This document shows positions 10,826 through 15,179 of a DNA stretch of 15,179 bases, one piece after another. The notes below the pieces were generated by a model that had not been told where the DNA came from, made no database searches, and saw only the letters and a program-made list of their open reading frames with translations. The stretch's first letter is position 1. Each line of letters opens with the position of its first letter. The translations under genes were made by a program, and so were the position numbers. This stretch comes from Pleurocapsa sp. MO_226.B13 (lineage in GTDB: Bacteria > Cyanobacteriota > Cyanobacteriia > Cyanobacteriales > Xenococcaceae): assembly GCA_030064795.1 (NCBI GenBank), contig JASJEI010000033.1, positions 1 through 15,179 of the forward strand, read 5' to 3'.

Positions 10826-12160
10826 ATGGCAAGGGTGGAGAATTACGCGGATAACTACTACTCGACTTTGGGAGTATCCCGAAATGCGACTTCAAAAGAA
10901 ATCAAAATAGCTTTTCGTCGTTTGGCTCGTCAGTATCATCCTGACTTGAACCCAAACGATCCTATTTCAGCTGAGAAATTTAAGCAGATTTCTCAAGCTT
11001 ATGACGTACTATCCGATACAGCGAAACGCCGTCGTTACGATCGCCATGTTTCTTCCCCTCGAAACCAAGCAAAAACTACTCACCGCACTCGGTCAAAGAG
11101 TACCCACTACTATTCTACGCCGAGAACGGCTCAAGAGTATTACCATCGAGGAACTTTACGTACCCAGCACAAAGAATATCGTCAAGCTATAGAAGATTAT
11201 ACAAAAGCAATCGAACTCGATCCCAAATTTATCGATGCTTATCTCAAAAGATGCGAAATGCGCTACAAAATGGGGGATAATCAAGGCGTTTTGGATGATT
11301 GCTACCGAATATTTGGCATCAATCCCAACGTGGCAAAAGCTCATTATTATCAGGGAAGAGCGCGCTATAGTTTGGGTTATACTCAACCAGCGATCGAATC
11401 TTATAATTCGGCGATCGCTCAAGATAATAATTATCCCCAGGCATACTATTATCGAGGCATTGCCTACAAAGAAATATTAGCCGTCTCTTCTGCTGTCAAC
11501 GATCTTAATAGAGCAGCAGAACTTTTTCGTCTCCAAAAAAACTATGAAGCTTATCGTCGTAGCCAAAAAATCATCAACGAACTAACTAAAAATAATCAGC
11601 TCTTTGGTTGGGTTGATAATTTAGTTCACAACTCCCTGATGACCTTGAGTTTTTCCTTCCTCAATCCTGGCGGGGGATTATTACCTGCATTTTCTCGTCT
11701 TAACGGTAAACAATCAAGGCAAGTGGGAGTAATCTACGGACTATTTTCCAGTTTGTGTTTTGTCTGTAGCTATTTTATGACTGGCTTACCTATCGATATA
11801 GCAGTATGGCAATTGTTCTTGATTGGTTTGATTCCTTTTGTCAGTTTTGTGGCTACTGGTAACATTGTGCGTTTCGCGCTACACCATCGTGGTCGCTTTT
11901 CTACTGATGTCTTTATTGCTGGAGTCGCCCTCGCTCCCCTAGCATTTGCCAGTATTTTAATCGGATTTATTCCGCTCTCAGCATTTTCTTTGAGTATTCC
12001 TTTGACACTCTTGGGTCTTTCCTACAGCGCGTTAACTCTCAACGCTGGCTATACCCAATTACTAAATATCAATGAATCAAAAGCTGCTTTGACTGTGGCT
12101 TTGATGTTGGTAATTAATAGTTATGTCTGTTTGTCCTTAATCTCTAGTTTGGTTATTTAG
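10826..12160 (+). CDS. DnaJ-domain protein with TPR repeats and membrane C-terminus
   Basis: The 444-residue protein has three parts. Residues 10-72 are a J-domain ([20 protein letters not shown]..., HPD at 38-40), which would stimulate an Hsp70/DnaK ATPase. A basic, serine-rich linker (about 73-95) leads to three or four TPR units at about 96-230, for example [19 protein letters not shown], with recurring A-x-Y-x-R-G and A-I-x-x-Y patterns that mediate protein contacts. From about 290 to 440 there are four or five hydrophobic segments ([73 protein letters not shown]), so the protein is anchored in a membrane. The Gly/Phe and zinc-finger regions of true DnaJ are missing; this is a class III J-protein. 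The membrane target and client are unknown. It is 414 bp upstream of the RNA array; no functional tie is shown. Confidence 0.85.
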   Translation: MARVENYADNYYSTLGVSRNATSKEIKIAFRRLARQYHPDLNPNDPISAEKFKQISQAYDVLSDTAKRRRYDRHVSSPRNQAKTTHRTRSKSTHYYSTPRTAQEYYHRGTLRTQHKEYRQAIEDYTKAIELDPKFIDAYLKRCEMRYKMGDNQGVLDDCYRIFGINPNVAKAHYYQGRARYSLGYTQPAIESYNSAIAQDNNYPQAYYYRGIAYKEILAVSSAVNDLNRAAELFRLQKNYEAYRRSQKIINELTKNNQLFGWVDNLVHNSLMTLSFSFLNPGGGLLPAFSRLNGKQSRQVGVIYGLFSSLCFVCSYFMTGLPIDIAVWQLFLIGLIPFVSFVATGNIVRFALHHRGRFSTDVFIAGVALAPLAFASILIGFIPLSAFSLSIPLTLLGLSYSALTLNAGYTQLLNINESKAALTVALMLVINSYVCLSLISSLVI

Positions 12161-12288
12161 ACAGAAACTGCCTTTAAGTGACCTAGATCGACAGGATTTA
12201 GGATAAAAACCTTCTGCGCCTTTGCCCCAAACTAAGCGGGGTAAACGTCTTGGCGAGAGATCTTTTTCAATTTCTGATTACATTTATG
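12161..12288 (+). other. Intergenic region after the DnaJ-TPR gene, possible weak hairpin
   Basis: TTTGCCCC (12221-12228) can pair with GGGGTAAA (12238-12245), with one G-U pair and a 9-nt loop. No U-tract follows, so it would be at best a weak terminator separating the DnaJ-TPR gene from the RNA array. Confidence 0.3.
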
Positions 12289-12317
12289 TTGCAAAAAATA
12301 TTTCCATCGTATATACT
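12289..12317 (+). promoter_or_regulatory. Candidate promoter of the Y RNA array
   Basis: A -35-like TTGCAA (12289-12294, 4 of 6 to consensus) and a -10 TATACT (12312-12317, 5 of 6) are separated by exactly 17 bp. Initiation would fall near 12324, about 250 nt before the first RNA gene, so the transcript would run through the MITE-like palindrome. A second possible -10, TATAAA at 12559-12564 at the very end of that palindrome, is well placed to start at 12571-12575, the 5' end of the first RNA, but lacks a -35. Confidence 0.5.
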
Positions 12318-12411
12318 ACAAAAGTAATCAAAAGTCAGCGATCGTTCAGCAGTCTGAATTAAGGAACAAGGAAAGAGGAGAAAGGAACGAGGATCTCAAA
12401 ACTAAAAACTA

Positions 12412-12561
12412 ATACCAATTTTAAAAAGTAATGAGAGACTTAGTAGGTTGGATTACACGAAGTAAAACCCAATTTAAACCCAATTATTGTTGAGTTTACG
12501 AAACTAAACCCAACCTACAAATACTCTATCGATCTCTCTCACTACTTTAGGAAAATGGTAT
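12412..12561. repeat. MITE-like palindromic element upstream of the RNA array
   Basis: The 150-bp segment is an imperfect palindrome. Its outer arms, starting ATACCAATTTT at 12412 and ending AAAATGGTAT at 12561, match over about 27 bp with roughly 5 mismatches. An inner perfect 9-bp pair, GTAGGTTGG (12443-12451) and CCAACCTAC (12510-12518), encloses ACCCAA/TTGAG-type sequence. This resembles the GTAGGTTGGGTT...AACCCAACCTAC miniature elements common in cyanobacterial genomes. No transposase is present; it would be mobilised in trans. Confidence 0.7.
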
Positions 12562-12574
12562 AAAAACTAATCAT

Positions 12575-12701
12575 GCGATGGTAGCTCAAGAGGTAGAGCA
12601 TCAAAAACATCCTTGTTCAGAACTTATCCCTATGGGGTCGAAGAATTGAGGGTTATCGACTACGGATCGGATGGTTGCAGGTTCGAGTCCTGCCCATCGC
12701 A
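12575..12701 (+). ncRNA. tRNA-like Y RNA, copy 1 (Arg-like anticodon arm kept)
   Basis: The ends form a perfect 7-bp acceptor stem, GCGATGG (12575-12581) with CCATCGC (12694-12700), and A12701 is the discriminator. The D-arm is GCTC/GAGC (12584-12587, 12596-12599) with a GG-containing loop. The T-arm is GCAGG-TTCGAGT-CCTGC (12677-12693). Between them lies the shared hairpin: CCTTGTTC (12611-12618) pairs with 12643-12651, with one bulged U at 12646. ATCCC (12626-12630) pairs with GGGGT (12634-12638) around loop TAT. After it, TCGA-CTACGGA-TCGG (12656-12670) forms a four-pair anticodon-like arm with U33 and triplet ACG. The 127-nt body is too long to be a normal tRNA. I infer a Ro60-binding Y RNA built on a tRNA. 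CCA is not encoded. Confidence 0.82.
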
Positions 12702-12790
12702 TTGTAAAGAATGAGGAGAAAGGAAAGAGGAAACAGGATAAAAAATTGAAAATATCTAAAAATATCTAAAATCTAAAAATCTATAGTCAG

Positions 12791-12912
12791 GCGGTGGTAG
12801 CCAAGTGGTAAGGCAGCATTATCCTTGTTCAAAACTTATCCCAATGGGGTCGAAGAATTGAGGGTTATCGATTGGAGATCGGCGATCGCGGGTTCGATTC
12901 CCGTCCATCGCT
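12791..12912 (+). ncRNA. tRNA-like Y RNA, copy 2
   Basis: Acceptor stem GCGGTGG (12791-12797) pairs with CCATCGC (12905-12911), one G-U, discriminator U at 12912. The D-arm is GCC/GGC (12800-12802, 12812-12814) with loop AAGTGGTAA. The T-arm is GCGGG-TTCGATT-CCCGT (12888-12904), like cyanobacterial tRNA-Gly. The shared hairpin has CCTTGTTC (12823-12830) opposite 12855-12863 with the same bulged U, and ATCCC/GGGGT (12838-12842, 12846-12850) around loop AAT. As in copy 1, the hairpin's end supplies TCGA for a short arm TCGA-TTGGAGA-TCGG (12868-12882), whose centre triplet would be GGA. Ser tRNAs need a long variable arm, which is absent, so normal decoding as Ser is improbable. No CCA is encoded. 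Length is 122 nt. Confidence 0.8.
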
Positions 12913-12988
12913 TTAGAAGCAGAAAAGAAGGAAAAAGGAGGATAAAAAGTAATTGAAGATTAAGAGCTTAAAATCAATAATTAATCGA

Positions 12989-13090
12989 GCGACGGAAGCC
13001 AATTTGGTGGCATTATCCTTGATTCAGAACTCACCCCTGTGGGGTCGAAGAGTTGAGGGTTATCTGGTTCGACTCTAGTCCGTCGCACCA
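12989..13090 (+). ncRNA. tRNA-like Y RNA, copy 3 (no anticodon arm, CCA encoded)
   Basis: The smallest copy, 99 nt plus an encoded CCA (13088-13090). Acceptor GCGACGG (12989-12995) pairs perfectly with CCGTCGC (13080-13086), with discriminator A13087. The D-arm is GCC-AATTTGGT-GGC (12998-13011). The T-loop TTCGACT (13068-13074) is closed by only four pairs (CTGG/CTAG). The shared hairpin replaces the whole anticodon arm and runs straight into the T-stem. Here CCTTGATTC (13017-13025) pairs with GAGTTGAGG (13050-13058) in nine consecutive pairs; the extra A pairs with the U that is bulged in copies 1, 2 and 5. The terminal stem is ACCCC/GGGGT (13033-13037, 13041-13045), loop TGT. This layout, a D-arm, a T-arm and a Ro-type stem, is closest to the described bacterial YrlA RNAs. 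Confidence 0.82.
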
Positions 13091-13106
13091 AATTTAATAT
13101 TAGCAA

Positions 13107-13238
13107 GCGTTGGTAGCTCAGTTTCAACATCTTTGTTCATAGCTTATCCCAATGGGGTCGAAGAGTGAGGGTTATCGGTAAGAGCAGCTAAGTGCATATC
13201 TTAGTGTGTCGTGAGTTCAAGCCTCACCCAACGCACCA
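13107..13238 (+). ncRNA. tRNA-like Y RNA, copy 4 (hairpin in the D-loop, CCA encoded)
   Basis: Acceptor GCGTTGG (13107-13113) pairs perfectly with CCAACGC (13228-13234), followed by A and an encoded CCA (13236-13238). The T-arm GTGAG-TTCAAGC-CTCAC (13211-13227) is perfect. The D-stem is GCTC (13116-13119) with GAGC (13182-13185), but its loop holds the entire shared hairpin between AGTTT and GGTAA. In the hairpin, CTTTGTTC (13131-13138) pairs with GAGTGAGG (13163-13170), with no bulge. ATCCC/GGGGT (13146-13150, 13154-13158) closes on AAT. A separate arm GCTAAG-TGCATAT-CTTAGT (13187-13205) stands where the anticodon arm belongs, but it has 6 pairs and G rather than U at position 33. Only this copy carries the insertion in the D-loop. 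Length is 129 nt plus CCA. Confidence 0.8.
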
Positions 13239-13260
13239 AACATTTATAGCCGTACAAAAT

Positions 13261-13365
13261 TAGGTTAGGACAAGTAAAGTTATTGGTTCGCAAGTAGCAA
13301 GTAGCCCTAAAGGACTCGCTGCGCGTCGCAGTAGCGAGTAGCAAGTTAAAAAATGTCCTAACCTA
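13261..13365. repeat. Inverted-repeat element between RNA copies 4 and 5
   Basis: A perfect 12-bp inverted repeat, TAGGTTAGGACA (13261-13272) and TGTCCTAACCTA (13354-13365), bounds a 105-bp segment. Inside are GTAGCAAGTAG/GAGTAGCAAG direct repeats and CCTAAAGGACTCGCTGCGCG (13307-13326), similar to sequence at 132-151. It looks like a dispersed non-autonomous repeat that landed between two RNA genes. No clear target-site duplication was seen. Confidence 0.6.
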
Positions 13366-13388
13366 TGAACGTACTGCGATATATCTCT

Positions 13389-13524
13389 GGGATGGATGGC
13401 GGAATTGGTAGACGCGATAAACTAAACGCCTTTGTTCGTAGCTTATCCCTCTGGGGTCGAAGAATTGAAGGTTATCGGTATTTATTAACTAAAGTTGTGT
13501 AGGTTCAAATCCTACTCCATCCCC
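13389..13524 (+). ncRNA. tRNA-Leu-like Y RNA, copy 5
   Basis: The 5' half (T, G, GCG-GAATTGGTAGA-CGC at 13397-13415) follows cyanobacterial tRNA-Leu. The acceptor is GGGATGGA (13389-13396) with TCCATCCC (13516-13523), eight pairs rather than seven, and C13524 would be the discriminator. The T-arm is GTAGG-TTCAAAT-CCTAC (13499-13515). GATAAA (13416-13421) pairs with TTTATT (13481-13486) as an anticodon-type stem whose loop is replaced by the shared hairpin. In that hairpin CCTTTGTTC (13429-13437) pairs with 13462-13471 around a bulged U, and ATCCC/GGGGT (13445-13449, 13453-13457) closes on TCT. AACTAAAGTT (13487-13496) could be the remnant of a class II variable arm. No CCA is encoded. Length is 136 nt. 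It cannot decode Leu because no anticodon loop is left. Confidence 0.8.
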
Positions 13525-13583
13525 TGTTTAGTCGATTTGTTTAATTAGATCGACAAACAATCTTGCGAGTATGTTGCTCGCAA
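13525..13583 (+). promoter_or_regulatory. Two hairpins in the leader of the Ro60 gene
   Basis: Hairpin 1 has TGTTT and GTCGAT (13525-13529, 13531-13536) pairing with ATCGAC and AAACA (13549-13559), with one bulged A and a 12-nt AT-rich loop. Hairpin 2 is TTGCGAG (13563-13569) with CTCGCAA (13577-13583), 7-nt loop. They lie between the last RNA gene and the Ro60 ribosome binding site. They could attenuate read-through, stabilise the RNA 3' ends, or mark the processing boundary between RNA array and mRNA. No clean U-tract follows either stem. Confidence 0.45.
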
Positions 13584-13607
13584 CAAATCATTTTGCCTGA
13601 AAAGGCT

Positions 13608-13612
13608 GGAGG
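13608..13612 (+). promoter_or_regulatory. Strong ribosome binding site for the Ro60 gene
   Basis: GGAGG lies four bases before ATG 13617. It decides the start, because the in-frame reading from this ATG begins the protein and the site is the only strong Shine-Dalgarno nearby. Confidence 0.8.
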
Positions 13613-13616
13613 TAAG

Positions 13617-15179
13617 ATGAATTACCGTTTTTTTACTAACAAGAATCAAACACCTCAAAATCAAGCCATTCCAGGACGCGAAGCGGAAATGATCCCAGGA
13701 CGTTCTGGTGGCTATATGTTCGAGGCCGATCTTTGGCAAATTCTGCGTCGTTGCTTGTTAATTGGTACGGCGCAAAGTACCTACTATGCCAATAAAAGAG
13801 AATTGACCGATGATTTTATCGCTACTGTCAAAAAAGCGATCGCATCCGATCCTAGTCGTGTAGCCAAGGAAATTGTCTACGCTAGTGATGGACGTTCGAT
13901 AAATAACAGCGCACCAATTTTAGCTTTGGTATTGCTTTCTCTGGGAAGTACATCAGCAGCAAAACAAGCATTTCGAGAAATCTTTCCCCAGGTAGTTCGT
14001 ACTGGAAGTCATTTTTATGAATGGTTAAGTTACACCAAATCTTTGCGGGGTTTTGGCAAGATAATTAAAGAAGTAGGTACGGCTTGGCTGTCGAGAGAAG
14101 ACGTTAAAGGTTTAGCCTATCAACTTTTGAAGTATCAACAACGTCATGGCTTTAGTAACCGTGATGCCTTGAGACTATTTCATGTCAAACCAGCAACCGA
14201 AGAACACGATCGCCTTTATGATTGGGTAGTCAATGGTTGGTCGGAATTACCCGAACAAATTCCTTCAACCGCACTAGCACAAATCTGGTGGTACGAATGG
14301 CTAAAACGTCATCCCGAAGCCACTCATCGAGCGATCGCCGAAGGAAAATTAACTCATGAAATGGCTGCCCCTGTAGGTAATATGGATCGTCAAGCATGGC
14401 AGTTATTGTTTGAAACCATGCCCATTGGTGCAATGCTGCGTAATTTGGGTTCATTAACTCAATTGGAAGTGTTGCGAGTTGATAGTACTCGTAATTTAAA
14501 GCGAGTAAAAGCGGTTTTGAATAATCAAAGCTACCTGCGAAAAGGTCGCATTCACCCTATCGATGTTCTTAAGGCGTTAAAAACCTATTCTAGTGGCGGT
14601 AAAATCGGACGCAGCCAAAAAAACTGGACTCCCATTCCCCGTATTGTCGATATCTTGGAAAAAACTTTGGAACTATCTTTTAAGGTAGTCAAGCCAACCA
14701 ACAAGGTATTTCTTCATGCGGTAGATATTTCTAGTTCGATGTCTTATGGTGTAGTCGATTCAGTAGGATTAAGCTGCTGTGAAATTGCCACGGCAATGTC
14801 TTTGGTAACGGCAAAGGCAGAAAAAAACTATGCTATTCGCGGTTTTTCGACCAAATTTGTCGATTTAGGGATTACCAGTCGCGACTCATTCACTTCTGCC
14901 CTCAAAAAAGCCAGCAATCAAAATTTTGGTGGTACAGATGCCAGTGTTGCTTATGATTGGGCAATTAAGCATAAATTTAAAGCAGACGTTATTTGTTTTT
15001 GGACAGATAATGAAAGTTGGGCGGGAAGAAAACATCCCGCACAAGCTTTAAAAGAATATCGCCGTAAAGTCAATCCCAATGCGAAAGCAGTATATATCAC
15101 CCTTGCACCTTATAACATTACCTTAGTCGATCCTCAAGATAACAATTCTTGGGATTTAGCGGGTTTCGATCCTGGTACT
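13617..15179 (+). CDS. rsr: Ro60/TROVE-domain RNA-binding protein (3' end beyond window)
   Basis: The frame is open for 521 codons to the window edge, which is close to the full length of Ro60 proteins (about 530). Ro60 is a ring of HEAT-like repeats plus a vWA-type domain. It binds Y RNAs on its outer surface and the single-stranded ends of misfolded RNAs in its central hole. In bacteria it works with 3'-5' exonucleases in RNA maturation, decay and stress survival. Here the TROVE part spans about 30-360 (GGYMFEADLWQILRRCLLIG, LSREDVKGLAYQLLKYQQRH, GFSNRDALRLFHVKP). The C-terminal domain has an intact MIDAS: DISSS at 370-374, T440 in FGGTDAS and D464 in WTDNES. The start follows a strong GGAGG. 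Five Y RNA-like genes stand directly upstream on the same strand, as Y RNA genes often adjoin Ro60 in bacteria. Confidence 0.95.
   Translation, partial: MNYRFFTNKNQTPQNQAIPGREAEMIPGRSGGYMFEADLWQILRRCLLIGTAQSTYYANKRELTDDFIATVKKAIASDPSRVAKEIVYASDGRSINNSAPILALVLLSLGSTSAAKQAFREIFPQVVRTGSHFYEWLSYTKSLRGFGKIIKEVGTAWLSREDVKGLAYQLLKYQQRHGFSNRDALRLFHVKPATEEHDRLYDWVVNGWSELPEQIPSTALAQIWWYEWLKRHPEATHRAIAEGKLTHEMAAPVGNMDRQAWQLLFETMPIGAMLRNLGSLTQLEVLRVDSTRNLKRVKAVLNNQSYLRKGRIHPIDVLKALKTYSSGGKIGRSQKNWTPIPRIVDILEKTLELSFKVVKPTNKVFLHAVDISSSMSYGVVDSVGLSCCEIATAMSLVTAKAEKNYAIRGFSTKFVDLGITSRDSFTSALKKASNQNFGGTDASVAYDWAIKHKFKADVICFWTDNESWAGRKHPAQALKEYRRKVNPNAKAVYITLAPYNITLVDPQDNNSWDLAGFDPGT

Noticed and set aside
12221..12245. 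Rho-independent terminator after the DnaJ-TPR gene
   Set aside because: The stem is short with a G-U pair and a 9-nt loop, and no U-tract follows; kept only as a weak hairpin.
12608..13478. CRISPR array, because a ~45-nt element repeats five times
   Set aside because: Spacing is irregular (about 120-300 bp), the element varies by compensated changes, flanks are tRNA-like rather than unique spacers, and no cas genes are present.
12575..13524. Ordinary tRNA genes interrupted by group I introns
   Set aside because: Cyanobacterial tRNA group I introns are far longer (over 200 nt) and sit in the anticodon loop. The shared insert is ~50 nt, has no group I core, and lies at different positions, including the D-loop.
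13545..13739. Minus-strand ORF of 64 residues over the Ro60 start
   Set aside because: It overlaps the strong RBS and N-terminus of the plus-strand Ro60 gene and shows no domain.
14230..14454. Minus-strand ORF of 74 residues inside Ro60
   Set aside because: It is the antisense shadow of a well-conserved TROVE coding region.

Overview
The window comes from a cyanobacterium. The HIP1 octamer GCGATCGC recurs throughout, the carotenoid genes are of the cyanobacterial/plant type (a CrtP-type phytoene desaturase next to a phytoene synthase), and a SipA/DUF3148 protein and a YggT-family protein are present. Genus cannot be fixed from the sequence; a unicellular or baeocyte-forming lineage is only a guess.

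Layout. 1-492: repeat-rich non-coding DNA. 493-1882: sipA and prfB; prfB is read through a programmed +1 frameshift. 2187-4666: crtP and crtB, the first two committed steps of carotenoid synthesis. 4722-5424 (minus): a decayed IS1634-type transposase. 5733-6194: a small secreted protein of unknown function. 6197-10178 (minus strand): yggT, mnmG (tRNA wobble-uridine modification) and an MFS exporter. 10826-12160: a DnaJ-TPR protein with a membrane-embedded C-terminus.

The striking part is 12575-15179. Five RNA genes stand in tandem on the plus strand, directly before a gene for a Ro60/TROVE protein (open at the window edge). Each RNA gene has a complete tRNA-like acceptor stem, a D-arm and a T-arm, but carries one shared ~50-nt hairpin. 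The hairpin resembles the Ro60-binding stem of Y RNAs: a GGGGTCGAAG strand and a GGTTATC strand, opposite CCTTGTTC and CTTATCCC. I read the cluster as an array of tRNA/Y RNA chimeras that are ligands of the adjacent Ro60 protein. The hairpin is grafted at different places in different tRNA-like bodies: between the D-arm and the anticodon arm in copies 1 and 2, replacing the whole anticodon arm in copy 3, inside the D-loop in copy 4, and in place of the anticodon loop of a Leu-like body in copy 5. Covariation supports the hairpin. A good candidate promoter lies at 12289-12317, and a MITE-like palindrome lies between it and the array.

As a system: the array would be transcribed toward the Ro60 gene, cut by tRNA-processing enzymes at the tRNA-like ends (two copies encode CCA), and yield up to five different Y RNAs. 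Each could bind the same Ro60 through the common hairpin while presenting a different tRNA-like face. Whether the RNAs are expressed, processed, aminoacylated or bound is inference.
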